A stretch of DNA of 64,000 nucleotides from Trichoplax sp. H2 (GCA_003344405.1 NOWV01000048.1:421134-485133); one strand, 5' to 3'. Positions 24,501 to 48,400 are shown, counted from the first letter of the stretch. Notes: a model not told the origin generated them from the sequence alone. Program-made: numbers and translations.

Positions 24501-26980
24501 TAATCAATCAATGTCATATCATCATTAATGAATCGCAAATTTTAGGCGAATTGGAAGAACAACGGAAGTAGAGGTAATTCGCAAGGAAAAGAAGATGCTG
24601 ATGAACGTCATCCATGCTATTATTTTAAATCGTGATATGCTTGTTAATTTATTCTTTGTTATAAAATTTTACAGCGTTCGCAATTGTAGAAAAATTGATT
24701 GAAGCTAAATAGAAATAATAAAAAAATACGGCCAAAAGCAGCCGAACTAATTTAAGTGATTACGCACTTGATAACAAGGAACACTTTCCTATCTTGAGAA
24801 GCAAATACTGTATTTAAAAGCTAACGATATGATGGCGTTATGGCTCCTTCCTACCGTTAACACTCACTTAACCAAACTATCATAACGATCAGCTAAGCAG
24901 GTAAATTCCATCTCACTTGATCTATTTTTGATAGTCTACTGTATGCTACAATAACTCTTTTTAGCCGTTAAAATGATGGTTTTTAAAGGTTATTTTCGAT
25001 ATTATCTTTTTATTTCTCGTCCTTTTTTAATACGTTCTCATTAAGTGTATATCCATGGTGAAAATGATGGTGAAATAATCCATTCTACAGTAATGCATCA
25101 TTCTACTAGAATAACAACGTCCTATGTAGATAATTGAATGAACCAATCAATTGGTAGAATAACTATCGGTGACATTAAAGATCTATCTCCGCGGAAATAT
25201 GTTTTTATCATTTTCCAGGATTGAAAGAAGTACTGTTCACAAGAATCAGTTGAGCCTTCAACAATAATAAGTAAAGAAATATGTATTTCTTTTCATGAGT
25301 ATTATTTGGGATAACAATTGAGTACAATCCAATATTTTAGTGGTGTGTTGCCCATATCGAGAACAAATTGAGTTAAACCTAATACTTGGTTGATAGATTT
25401 CTACTTTATAGCGCAAGTAGAAAGGATTATTATATCGCTTGTAGACAATAAAGTCTACTCTTACGAAGGGAAATCTCTCATTATCGTTGTCGCATTTGAT
25501 TATTAATTAATTAAATGTGAGACTCACTTTGTATTTATTTATAAACCCAATCGTCATCGGTTTTATAAGAAGTATGCTTTGTAATAGATACACTCAGAAG
25601 CTACTAAATGAAGGCTAGCAAACAAAGAAAATTCGATCACTGATTTAAGCTTGAACATTCCTGATAATATTCTATTAATTAATTACAATTAAGATATCAG
25701 AAGTGTAGAAGATAGCTGAGTGACCATTTTGTCAGTATTTATCGATACTTTCTCCTTTCAGCCTACCTTGCATAGAATCTTAGCAAGAGCAGAATGCAAT
25801 GAAGTACTCGTATGTAATTATGATTTCCAAATGGCACTTTCAAATTAACATTGTATAGGGTTCTCCAAGTCAATCCTCCAATCTTGACTATTTACCCACA
25901 CACTGGAAAATCATTTCGTATTCTCCTTAATTAATATTTACTCCAGCGTAGAAGTGATTCAATACTTATTGCTTAGTACATAGATTGAATGATCTCATTG
26001 AAATCGTTGAATACTTCGTAATGAAAACTGGATAGAATGTATAGTCTGCCCGTCTATCTACAATCCATTAACACGTCGAAAGTATACGACACTAGTATAC
26101 GGCATTTGCCAAAGGGCACTACGCTGTAGAGTATTAGGCGTAAATTGCTATTTACTGATCGAATTTTACATACACTGGGATCTAGAGATCCTCGAAATTC
26201 TAGAAATACTCTAGCAAAAGATTCCTGGTTTATCTGCCTCTATCCATTTTATTTTCAAAATTAGGATGATTGATTGCCTGTGTAATCAGGCGAATTTTAC
26301 AGCTGCATGCCAACAGCAGTAGCAGGACATGCATTGTAACAGTGAGTTCTAAGAAGTCGCTGTTTGCACAAGAATACGCACAAAGCAGACCTCTGGCAAG
26401 GTGGCAAGTTTACTCCGGGTTAAATTTGAAAGCTTGTAAATTTGCCACGTTGAATTGATAAATTATAATATAATTATACAGTAGTATTATTATTATATAT
26501 GTATATCGTATTCACATAATTAATCTATGCGTATAGTGAAAGGAGAGGGAAAGGAAGTGCAATAAATGCAGTTCTTGGTTTGACGGTGGTCAGTTTCAGA
26601 CACCTGGTGCAACCATTGCCATATTCGACTTTATGGCCTTACAACTCTGGTACAAACGGAGTTATGAATGTTAATATCCTAGAAGTTATTGTTTGCCAAA
26701 CATTTGGATAAACAAGCAATTTATCCAGTCATAAAAATAAAGTTCAAGTACTTGCAGTTGCCATAACAATATTGACTTGTTTTCACCGCCGGTATTGCAT
26801 TGTACTAAGGTAACAGCACTTGGCGGCGAACAAACTGAACACAGCTGATAGGGGTAGTAGCCAGTGGACGCCGAAACGTTTTATCGGTTCTTGTCCAACT
26901 TTGAAATTAGTACTACGCCAAGCCATGTATTAGTCTGACTTCGTCTGGAGTAAAATAGCGGCTGATCGACTAAATTAAGT
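21536..26980. other. 5.4 kb AT-rich gene-poor region
   Basis: No conserved exon is recognised on either strand. The sequence is rich in A/T runs and TTAATTAA words. A phrase 'caacggaagtaga' occurs twice (near 22920 and 24560), hinting at old duplication. Small open frames at 24192-24383 and 26270-26458 and an unassigned open stretch at about 26510-26710 have no family resemblance. The 3' UTR of SMG5 is expected at the left edge. Confidence 0.5.
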
Positions 26981-27388
26981 TGATTTATTTTATGTTGTTA
27001 ATATATTATATTCATTCATTAATTAATTATAGTACTGTACTGTATATTATGCCTGGGACTTCTTTAGGTGATTCAGTTAGGAAGGAATCTCTCTATTGGC
27101 GCACACTTTTTTATGCAGGAGCAAACAGAACCATGTACACATGCGTAGAGGACGGCCTTTTGTAAAGGAAATAGTAAATATCCGACTCATCTTACAGCCA
27201 CCTCATGAATATACGGACTCGATTTGTTTAGATAAATAAAGTAAATAAATAAGTAAATAAATCAATAACAGCTACCAATGCCCGTGCTGGAGCTAGCATT
27301 TTGCTGTTGCTGTTCTTGATAGAAAGTTAACCTAGCAAGTACTCCAGTGCTGTATTCATAAAGTACGAGTGAGTACTGCAATTAAGTC

Positions 27389-27997
27389 TACAGTAAGCAT
27401 GGAATGATATCGGTCGGACCTGTAAAACTCTGTTCTCGAGGTCGTTCGTATACAGTAATGCGGACATTGGTACAGTAGAGAACAACGCTGGACTGCAACT
27501 GTAGCAGTAAAAGAGTGAAATACGCCAGGCGGAATAATATTCACATCTTTTCTTCTGGCGTTTTCTGCGTCCATTTTCTATTTTTATTTCATTTCAATTC
27601 ATTTTGCATAAAAAGCTAAAGCTATCATTCCTTTTCGGCAACAATTAATGCTCTAACTAGCTGCAGGACTGTAGCCTCAATTGAATGGAATTGAAATCCA
27701 ATTTTATTTTATATTATTACGAGTATTTTTTTATTCTTTATTGATTTTAGTTTCGTTATTTTTTATTTCATTTTATCGCAGGACTTGACTGTACAGTACT
27801 GTACTACGGCTGGCCACCATAGCGTCCATGTTGTAACATAAAAGGTCCACGGCCAGTGCGACTATGAGTGAGAATGAGCGACGTTGTGAATCTTTCACGC
27901 TTAGCAATCTTGACTTTGATTATAAAACACTAAGTGGACTACAAAAATTACAGGAGCATTTTTACTGTACTGTAGTAGTCCATGGCCATGTACTGTA
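27389..27997. repeat. Block A, copy 1
   Basis: About 600 bp nearly identical to 28169-28775, offset 780. The differences noticed are a handful of substitutions (for example 'gactatgagtg' versus 'gactatcagtg', 'gcgacgttg' versus 'gcgaggttg'), a one-base change in T-run length, and different numbers of TACWG tiles at the right end. The minus strand reads MDAENARRKDVNIIPPGV near 27510-27574, but no family is recognised. Confidence 0.9.
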
Positions 27998-28148
27998 CAC
28001 AGTGACAGACTGACAGTGGCTAGAGTTCAAACGTAGGGTATGTACTGTACTGCACTGTACTGTAGAATGCTTTTGATTGATCCAAGTCACAGGAGTGTGG
28101 AGGTTTTTGACCCTTTTTACCACTGCAAAGGCCTTCAAACGTACAGTA
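27998..28148. repeat. Block B, copy 1
   Basis: About 150 bp beginning 'acagtgacagactgacagtg' and ending 'ccttcaaacgtacagta', directly before the first N run. It recurs at about 28844-28993 and 29438-29588 with almost no change. Confidence 0.9.
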
Positions 28149-28168
28149 NNNNNNNNNNNNNNNNNNNN
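28149..28168. other. Assembly gap, 20 N
   Basis: Twenty unknown bases placed exactly at a TACAGTA tile, between copies of blocks B and A. This is a scaffold gap of unknown true length, and the sequence order around it is not certain. Confidence 0.98.
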
Positions 28169-28775
28169 TACAGTAAGCATGGAATGATATCGGTCGGACC
28201 TGTAAAACTCTGTTCTCGAGGTCGTTCGTATACAGTAATGCGGACATTGGTACAGTAGAGAACAACGCTGGACTGCAACTGTAGCAGTAAAAGAGTGAAA
28301 TACGCCAGGCGGAATAATATTCACATCTTTTCTTCTGGCGTTTTTTGCGTCCATTTTCTATTTTATTTCATTTCAATTCATTTTACATAAAAAGCTAAAG
28401 CTATCATTCCTTTTCGGCAACAATTAATGCTCTAACTAGCTGCAGGACTGTAGCCTCAATTGAATGGAATTGAAATCCAATTTTATTTTATATTATTACG
28501 AGTATTTTTTTATTCTTTATTGATTTTAGTTTCGTTATTTTTTATTTCATTTTATCGCAGGACTTGACTGTACAGTACTGTACTACGGCTGGCCACCATA
28601 GCGTCCATGTTGTAACATAAAAGGTCCACGGCCAGTGCGACTATCAGTGAGAATGAGCGAGGTTGTGAATCTTTCACGCTTAGCAATCTTGACTTTGATT
28701 ATAAAACACTAAGTGGACTACAAAAATTACAGGAGCATTTTTACTGTAGTACAGTACAGTACAGTAGTCCATGGC
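28169..28775. repeat. Block A, copy 2
   Basis: Second copy of 27389-27997. At its right end (28740-28842) the short TACTGTACTG of copy 1 is replaced by a much longer run of TACWG tiles, so the satellite has expanded or contracted while the unique sequence stayed almost fixed. Confidence 0.9.
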
Positions 28776-28843
28776 CATGTACAGTACTGTACTGTACTGT
28801 ACACTTGTACAGTACTCTCTACTCAGTACTGTACTGTACTGTA

Positions 28844-28993
28844 CACAGTGACAGACTGACAGTGGCTAGAGTTCAAACGTAGGGTATGTACTGTACTGCA
28901 CTGTACTGTAGAATGCTTTTGATTGATCCAAGTCACAGGAGTGTGGAGGTTTTTGACCCTTTTTACCACTGCAAAGGCCTTCAAACGTACAGT
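28844..28993. repeat. Block B, copy 2
   Basis: Near-identical to 27998-28148 and 29438-29588. It is followed by about 95 bp (to about 29090) that copy 3 lacks in part, including 'ccgaaggttgaccctgctac'. Confidence 0.88.
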
Positions 28994-29089
28994 ACTGTAT
29001 ACTGTGATACTATAATACAGTTAACACAGTAGGTACAACTCCGAAGGTTGACCCTGCTACAGTACTGTACGTTCATTGTTGAGTTGCTG

Positions 29090-29400
29090 ACTGTACTGTA
29101 TACTGTACAGTACAGTGGTACACCAATAAATACTGTACTGTACAGTACTTGTGCAAAAAACAAAAGATGGACGCCATCGTCGACTCTTACTGTACAGTAC
29201 TGTATTGTACTGTAGGTATTGGGGACATTGTACAATGTACAGTACAGTACTGTACAGTACATAGTCACTCAAGGTCGCTGAAAGTGAAGTACTGTAAAAG
29301 GAAAAAAGATTTTCTTTTACCTGTACTGTAGTGTACAGTACACTGTGTACAGTGACAGTTGATATATGCATTGTACTGTATATCATTGGTAAAGTACAGT
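29090..29400. repeat. Block C, copy 1
   Basis: Contains 'acaccaataaatactg', 'acaaaagatggacgccatcg', 'tattggggacattgtacaat' and 'ggaaaaaagattttctttta', separated by TACWG tracts. It recurs at about 29627-29945 with the unique parts conserved and the tracts of different length. Confidence 0.88.
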
Positions 29401-29407
29401 ACTGTAC

Positions 29408-29427
29408 NNNNNNNNNNNNNNNNNNNN
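29408..29427. other. Assembly gap, 20 N
   Basis: Second 20-base N run, again flanked on both sides by TACWG tiles (GTACTGTAC on the left, TGTACTGTAC on the right). The satellite probably broke the assembly here. Confidence 0.98.
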
Positions 29428-29437
29428 TGTACTGTAC

Positions 29438-29588
29438 ACAGTGACAGACTGACAGTGGCTAGAGTTCAAACGTAGGGTATGTACTGTACTGCACTGTACT
29501 GTAGAATGCTTTTGATTGATCCAAGTCACAGGAGTGTGGAGGTTTTTGACCCTTTTTACCACTGCAAAGGCCTTCAAACGTACAGTAT
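29438..29588. repeat. Block B, copy 3
   Basis: Third copy of block B, ending in 'aaacgtacagtatactgtg'. Copies 2 and 3 are both continued by the 'gatactataatacagttaac' segment. Confidence 0.88.
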
Positions 29589-29626
29589 ACTGTGATACTA
29601 TAATACAGTTAACACAGTACTGTAGG

Positions 29627-29945
29627 TACTGTACTGTACAGTGATACACCAATAAATACTGTACTGTACAGTACAGTACTTGTGCAAAAAACAAAAGATG
29701 GACGCCATCGTCGACTCTTACTGTACAGTACAGTACAGTAGGTATTGGGGACATTGTACAATGTACAGTACATAGTCACTCAAGGTCGCTGAAAGTGAAG
29801 TACAGTACAGTACAGTACTGTACTGTACTGTACAGTAAAAGGAAAAAAGATTTTCTTTTACCTGTACAGTACTGTACAGTGACAGTTGATATACAGTATG
29901 CATTGTACTGTACAGTATATCATTGGTAAAGTACAGTACTGTACT
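29627..29945. repeat. Block C, copy 2
   Basis: Second copy of block C. Tile runs such as those at 29720-29739 and 29800-29834 are longer or differently ordered than the corresponding places in copy 1. Confidence 0.88.
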
Positions 29946-30099
29946 GTACAATAATTTTACTGTCCTCCCAAATTGCAGTACTAGTACGGACCAAAAGTGA
30001 CTTTGCATTAATTAAACTGTTTCAGTGAAGTGTACAGACCGTGCACTGTACTGTACACTGTAAGTACAGTACAGTACAGTACTGTATAATTACACAAAA

Positions 30100-32568
30100 T
30101 GACAAGACCATCATGCCGGATGTAGCTTTAGCCTTTTAGGAGTTATTGAACCCATTTTTCACTCAGGTTAACTGGAAAAGATCCGTCATGCATACAGTAG
30201 ATTGAGTAATGAGTACGCGGCGAATAACTGCCATTGACTGTACTGTAGAGTGTAGAGTGTACAGTCAACGCTTGGACCTGGTACATTTCCCATTGGATAG
30301 CGTATTGAGAGCACACAAAAGAGAGACCACGCACCAGACCGCTTGGAGTAGTACTGTACAATGCTGTGCTGACTGACTGTATACCTCGATTTAGGGACTT
30401 TGCCGCCGGCATAGCCGACAAGAATAGCCTACCAGGGACACCATTCATGCTTGTCATTATTGCAGTGTATTATGGAGTAGAGTGTAGTGTATGCAGTACG
30501 TACAATACTATTATCTTGGTAACACAATTGGTAGTGGACGGTGACGCGTCGTGCCGACATGCGTAGTACTGTACAATCACGCATAGCGTAGATGGCGTAG
30601 AGTGTACAGTAGATAGTTGGCTGGTGGGACTGGACTGTGTCATGGGCGAGTGGAAATGATATCGTCCAATAGAGTAGAGTAGAGTCGAGTATCAAGGGTC
30701 TAGTGGAGGTGTACAGTACGTGTACTGTACTGGACACCACGCTTTTACTGTGCACTGTACGGTAGAGTACTAAGCGCAAACGTGCTTTGCCTGATGGATG
30801 ATTGAATTTTTGCGGGTGATACTGGCTGTCTACGTACGTAAGTACGTACGCCGTTGGTAGTTGAAACCCCCCTTCAACTGTGTTGTTACTCGTCACAGCC
30901 ATCATCTTGACATTCGCCTATCTTTCTTGTCGAGATTAATTGATACTCTCTATAGTAAGGATCGAAAAGGAATTGAAGAGTATTGGCTTAGCTTTATTGC
31001 CTTTTTCTTTGCCATTTTCTTACAGACATTGGAAAGGTGATCAAGGAGGCACTGTGTATCGACAATATCATCACCATACAACTTGTCGGCGCTGCCACGA
31101 TATTATTCACTCAAAGGTGACGCTTTGTTTAACCCTGGCTGTAAGAGGTAAGCCAAAAGCACAGATAAAAACTTCAACTCAATGATGCTCGTCTATGTCA
31201 GTGAAAAAGTAAAGTTAAAAAAGCAATTTTCTTATTCAATCATTGGATAAATCGTTGAAATGCTATCTTGACCATAGAAAAGAGTGGTTACCGTATTCTT
31301 TCAGCTATTGCAATGACTATCGACTGTTAGCCAAGCTGCTAGTTGATTGTTCATAACGCTCAGTTGGTTTTGGTCGATTAGTTCCTTCAAATCTTTGTTT
31401 TTTGATGCACCCACTCCATCATGGTGTATCAACATTCGGAAAGGCTTGAACCAGGTTGATTCTTTTTCATGGCGTCGATACTGTCGTTGCAATTGATTTT
31501 GGACACAGTAGAATGCTTATCGATCAATACCACCGATCGCTACGGGCCTTGTTTTCCATTCTTTTTGCATTGCTCTCCATGTTAACTACAGTAATCGACT
31601 GGAACAGACAATAGCAGTTGGTGGTACTGTATGGACTCGGCGACACAATCATGTTTGGAACTTGTGGCGTTGTCCATCTCTCTCATATTTGCCACCCTTT
31701 ACGCAGCACAATCGTTGTCTCACTACTCCAAATCATTTTTTTTCTTTCACTTTTTACAATCACCTTGATATTATCATTCGATCACAATCTAAGCTAGGTG
31801 TTGTTCTGTTGAAAATTAGCTCTTTTTCTTACAAGCATTGTTAGTATACTGTCAGTCGGTTCACATACTGAGGGTAAATCTGCAATTCAACTTCAACTTT
31901 TACAAAATTGAACTTTCATCATTTACACACAAATCAACTTACTTTGACAGCACTTTTCTATCTATGTATTAGTACAACATCATCATACCCCATTACATGG
32001 CTAAACATCAAGCGCTCATCATTTTTAGTCTACACTTTTTTACTCCCCAAGCCGTCGTATGAATGGATGGATACTGGCGTATTTTGTAAAATTGCCAAGT
32101 TATCCTCATTAGTACAAAAGTCAAGTTTGACCTCGTTCAAGATTCATACTGAAATGAAAGATAAAATACGTCGATGATTTTGATAACAGCTGCATTACTT
32201 TGATACCACTACAAATCCAAAAGTCGACATCAAAATTTCTTTCCAATCACGTAGTAAAATGAGGCAACAACATAATTTCAAGCACGTGTAACGTCTGTTC
32301 ACTTTTCCTTCTATCATGCTCGTTACTCAGTACAACTCGGAAATTATCAGCATTATTATGTCGAATTTTCTTGAAACATGTAGCGATAATTATAAGCGTA
32401 AAACAAGCTCACTATCATACAATGTTGTTCTATTGGGTAATCAATGTACAAGAGTGAATGTTGTATTGCTTTTTCTAAAGCTTGATGTTAACAAGCTCAT
32501 TTTCCCTTTCTGTCAGCGTAGATTTTTACATTTTACTGGCTATTTGCGCTCTTGTGTAAGAGAAGAAG
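30100..32568. promoter_or_regulatory. Upstream region and probable 5' leader of the Groucho/TLE gene
   Basis: No gene is recognised between the repeat block and the Groucho first exon. One exon-like stretch (about 31026-31115, acceptor 'ttcttacag', donor 'caaag|gtgacg') could encode IGKVIKEALCIDNIITIQLV and about ten further residues, but I cannot assign it to a family or connect it to other exons. From 31200 to 32568 the plus strand is T/C-rich with several same-frame open stretches broken by stops. Because the Groucho start codon lies at 32569, this is best read as promoter plus long 5' UTR; some of those open stretches would then be upstream ORFs. Confidence 0.4.
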
Positions 32569-43390
<10,822 letters not shown>

Positions 43391-45437
43391 AGGAGTTGAT
43401 ATTTTAAAATTTATTTACCTACTGTAATTTAATCACTATTTGTGGAATAATGCTACTAAGCGGATATGATAAAAATTGGCTTCATGGCATATAGCCCATA
43501 TTTCCTTGCTAATACTGCACTTCGTACCATTTGTGAATATTTTATGACCACAATATAGCAACAAAGGTATGAATAAATTGAACAAATCCAGTAGTCTATC
43601 AAAGAGATATCAAGTGATATACTTACTGGCAATAGTATTAGCAAAAGGTTGTAGTTGTGATTGTTTTTTCGAAATAATAATGTCGCAAGTTCTTTGCACT
43701 GGTTATAGTAATGCAACTACGATGACTTTGTAGAATAATGGATGATATTAAGTAGTCTTCTTGACTGCATGATACATGTTAGCATTATTAACTTTCATAT
43801 TTTAGCTGATGTGGGATCCACTTTCAACTAATCGTATCTGATTAACTGAACGTATCCTATCTGCTACCAGTACGGCAATACTTTAATTAAATATTAGTTT
43901 GATGTATACTTTACAAAAGTGGAATGTTATATCTAGTACTAAGTTATCGTCTTGCATTAACGAACGCTATGTAGCAGTACGTAATGTCCTTAAAAAATTC
44001 TTTTATACCGTCGTTATCCATTTGGCAATTTGATATTGACCACTTGCGTATTGTATATAAAGTAAACCTACAATGTGTTACTCTTAACGTGTCTTGTTAT
44101 GATGCTACGTACACTATTATATTGTATTTCGAGAATGGAATTAAGCGAGAACGACTAAGACCCATTCTGTAAAAAAATAAAAGTATTGTATTAATAACAA
44201 TATTAATAATAATAATAATAATAAGATATCACCCGCATTAATTCTTGTAAAGCATGTAGGCTGACATGTGATTTTTCTGTTAATAAGTTACGGTCGTGAA
44301 AGCTAAGTTTGCAAACTACACTACTTGCGATTTATATGTTACTTACTAGATAGTGTATGTCTTACGGGCAATGTAAAAAAGTATATGTTACTGTACTATA
44401 CAAATTCAAGCTCCTGCCCATATTACATGGTCAATCAGTGCAGAACGCTAAGAAAACTGCCTCCTATTCGATGATTTACCTTTACAGTTTACTGTAACAT
44501 AATAATAAAAGTATTTAGTACTGTATTTCGTACTTGTCTTCAGGTGCAGTAGATATACGAGTATGAGAAAGAATCTTTAATTTTTTTTTTAAGTACGTCC
44601 TGGAGTGATATTAGTATCGCATGCATTACACTACTTGATATCCCTTCTCAAATCGTAGCATGAGTAAGAATAAATCAACAAAGTTCAATACCATTTGGTG
44701 TCCAATTCAGGATTGAAACTTACAAAGGAAATTCATCTTCTACTGTACTTGCTCTTGCATTCTAGTGTGTCTAGCATCATAAACTAAAATACTTCGTATA
44801 TTATTTAACCGAATTGAACTAGTCTTGAAAAATGTAATATTTCATCTTATACTTGTAAAAATTTGTAGTTACCGTGTCAATTACTGTACTGCATAATCCT
44901 TGGGATTCTAAAAAGAATAAAATATCATTGCTCTACTTATTAGAGTAACTAAATAAAGAGTAAGAAAAATCGAGCTCGAAAAGTGTGTCTGAGTAGAAAT
45001 AGAGAGAGCAACTAGTTTGTTGTTGAGCATTGATATATCTCCATATCCAAGAAGCTCCTGTGCGCATAATCCACTGTCTACTGTTTCATGGATTACTCAA
45101 TACATCATACTGTGGGTATTAGTAATTTATCCATGAGTGTTCAATATGATCAGAGTACTATAGAGTCTTATTGAGATATACTGTATAGTACGTACAATGG
45201 TATCGTATTAGTTGCTACTCTAACGTTCGATACACTTCATTCGGACTATAATACAGTATGAGAGGTAAATTTCGTAATGAGTAACCCTGGTTACAGGCTT
45301 AGCAGATAATTTTTTATTCATATACTGAGCAGAAATCGAATAACATTGATAGCAATGACTGCCAAAAGTAAGTAAAAGCAAGCAAATAGGGCCATTCTCA
45401 GGAGAATTCGCAATAGTTTACAGTCATTAAGTCATAA
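43391..45437. other. Groucho/TLE-DDX59 intergenic region
   Basis: No gene recognised. It holds the Groucho 3' UTR and the DDX59 promoter. An (AAT)n microsatellite lies at about 44196-44222. Isolated TACWG words occur but no array. The open frame at 43984-44172 has no family resemblance. Confidence 0.6.
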
Positions 45438-48400
45438 TTGAATATGTTTGTACCACGTATAATCAGTAGAAATAGTAAAGATGACAAGAAAGACAGCAAG
45501 AACATTCGTAAACAAATAGCAGCTAGCAAGATTAACGAGCTCCAATGTCGGACAGGCCCAAGTATAGATGGAGATACAATTATTTCATTACAGAGTCATC
45601 CAATCAGTCATGGAGAGATGCTGGAGATCCAACAAGAAAAGCAAGAGTTGAAAAAAGAAAAAATTGAAGAAGAGAATAGCGATAGCGATAAAGATAATGA
45701 AGAAATTGTTTCATTTAGTAAAAATCAACGTTGGCCACAAGACGATGAACCGAAATGTGTTATGTGCGGACGTTATGGAGCTTACATATGCGATCAAACC
45801 GACGAGGATGTTTGCAGCTTAGAATGCAAGGCCAAGCATTTACATGATATTCAGCATAAAGTAAGAATATCATTGGAAGAACGGAAAAAGGTTTCTATTC
45901 TCTGGCTTAAGATGAACATTCATTAACTCAGTAGTATCGCACTTATAATATTGCATTGCACTATCCTGAAAGATGTTCTTAGCAAGATCGCCTACTATAT
46001 CATTGACTTAAAATTCAATGAAGGGTATTTGCTTTCGTAGTTACTGCTAATGCATAAGTTTCTCATATAACGATTATTTTTACCTGAATAGTTAAAAATG
46101 GTAGTAGAGTATTCTTACCAGGAGCATGAACAAGTAGCTAACTTGCAGCTTAACCAAGTAGAGAATTTACGTCAAGAGGTAAAGTATCGATTTATTGCTA
46201 TATTGCAACTTTACACTAGGAGTAGAACTACCGTTCATAAATTAATTGTCAGATTTGAAAAATAATCTGGTTTTCAATTCAATAAGTTAACGAATGTTCA
46301 ATTGAGCCTGTTTTCACTTACTAATGTCACTAAGATATATGGTAATAATTACGTTTTATTCTAGTTGTAAATTACGAAATTAGAATAAATGATTTATCAT
46401 ACTTTGATATTATTATAGAATTTTAAACGTAAAAATCTTGGTTCTTTTATGCTAATTTGCTAAGTGTTATGGCAAGGACTACTAGAATCCCTAGTAGTTG
46501 TTACTATAGTTTAGTTCATTGGTCGATTTTTATTATCATATGGTGATTGTAAGGGTCACTAGTTGAAGCAGTTAGTTTTTATGAGATCAATTGTTACTCT
46601 TATAAATTACAGACGTTTCAATTATATAGGAAGGATTTTATAACAGCCCTATAGTAAACCATGTTATAACATCATATTATAAGATGGTATTATTGAATTC
46701 ATAGCCATAGTAACTGCCAGTTTAGTTAAGCTGAGGTATATTATATTGCTTATGCGTGCTATAAATATTGTAAAAATGTCAGTTACTAAAATTGAGAAGT
46801 GGAAGAAAATTTATGCTCAAATATTTGTAGCGATGATGTTACTCATAATGATATTTCTCTTTTCATGTTAGCTTGACATAAAAATAGAGGGTAACCATTC
46901 ACCAAATCCAATCTTTGAATTTGAGCATGTTTCGCTAGATCCTAGAAGTAAGTGATTATCTTATACAGTAGTATAATTACATGTAATAGGAGAACAACTG
47001 GAATACTTGAAAATATTCTTATTTAACTGAACCTTAACGTTACAGTCATGAAAAACTTGCAAGCAAATGGCTATATTAGCATGACGCCGGTTCAAATGCA
47101 AGTTATTCCAGCTGCTTTAAGCAAGAGAAATTTACTTGTTTCTTCCCCAACAGGTTCTGGAAAAAGTAGGTTTTATGAGAGTTAATTTAAGATTTACTCA
47201 TTATTGGTTTAATCTGCAAAGTCTCCATAAGTAATGTGCATAAGGCCTAACCCTTGCATCATTTCATTTGTCTCACTTCTAGCTGGTTCATTCCTTATTC
47301 CATTAATCCACATGACATTTTTTGAGAAAGATGACGAACAGGAACAGGCACCAAAAGTGTTAATTTTATCACCCACGAGAGAACTATGCATACAAATTGA
47401 AGATCAGTGTAAAGAAATCATGACAGGTCGTATTCATTTACCGTGTGTTATGTTGCAGATAGAAATCCAATCTAGCAGTTGATTGAATTGTTATATATAT
47501 ACGGCAATAAGTAAAAGGCTTTATCTTACCATCAGGGTTACCTAATATGAAAACTTGCTTAATTGTTGGGGGCTTACCTTTACCACAGCAACTTTATAGA
47601 TTAAAACAAGGAATTCAGGTACTCATACCGTATGTACTACGTACTATGCTAAAATTCGGCAGTTCTTGTAAACTTAATAACCTAATCGCTTATTGATTTT
47701 CTAATCTTAAAAAAGGAGTTAACTCAATTTATTTTACTTCATTGTAGTTTGTAATCGCGACACCAGGGCGATTAATCGATATTATATCAAAGCATGGTAA
47801 AACATTTAAGCTTAGTGACTGCAATAGTATTTTAAATATTTTTAGTTATTGTAACAAGTTTAATCTTAACTTATATTATTATGATTATCATTTATAAGAG
47901 ATTAATTTTAGCAAGGTAAAGACTGTCGTTATTGATGAAGTTGATGCTATGATGCAGTTGGGATTTGAAAAGCAGGTATACTAATTAAATAATTAATTGT
48001 GCTCGGAAAATGCCGCACAATAATTCATTTATCTAGTAGCTAAATATTTTGCAATGATAACTGTCATAGCCATTACTGTCGGACCTCACGACTCAAGCAT
48101 GCTCACCTTATTTCTTGTGCCTTTGCGTGTATATGCAGGTTGAACAAATAATGCAAATGATTCCACGCGATTACCAAACGTTAATGTTCTCAGCTACTGT
48201 TACTGTAGGCGTGGAAAAGATGACATCCGTAATGCTTTCTAATCCTATAAAAATCTCTGTTGGAAAGGTAAGATACTATATCAGTGAATTATCTATAGAC
48301 TAGTCCCCAAAAATTTAACTACGTGATATCTACCAATTGCAGCCCAATTCATTAAATCCGTCAGTAAAACATTTGGTATTGTGGGTAGAAGAACAATCTA

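Larger units (their letters stand above)
27010..30830. repeat. Higher-GC repeat block with TACWG tracts
   Basis: Composition shifts from about one-third GC to visibly more balanced sequence with dense TACWG tracts, large direct duplications and two runs of Ns. Blocks A, B and C (listed separately) recur in the order A-B, gap, A-B-C, gap, B-C. No conserved protein is encoded. Open frames rich in YSTVQY/YCTV strings are translations of TACWG, and their apparent length is an artefact of a stop-free satellite. Confidence 0.75.

Noticed and set aside
27356-27574. A gene starting MDAENARRKDVNIIPPGV on the minus strand of block A
   Set aside because: It is open for only about 70 residues, has no recognised family and no partner exons, and is part of a duplicated noncoding-looking block. 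It could be an exon, but I cannot support it.
28981-30008. Minus-strand open frames of 95-123 residues in the repeat block
   Set aside because: Same stop-free satellite effect, and one frame runs across an N gap. No family resemblance in the non-satellite parts.
31026-31115. Single exon encoding IGKVIKEALCIDNIITIQLV and about ten further residues
   Set aside because: Splice sites look reasonable and the peptide is protein-like, but no family or linked exon was found, so it is not annotated as a gene.
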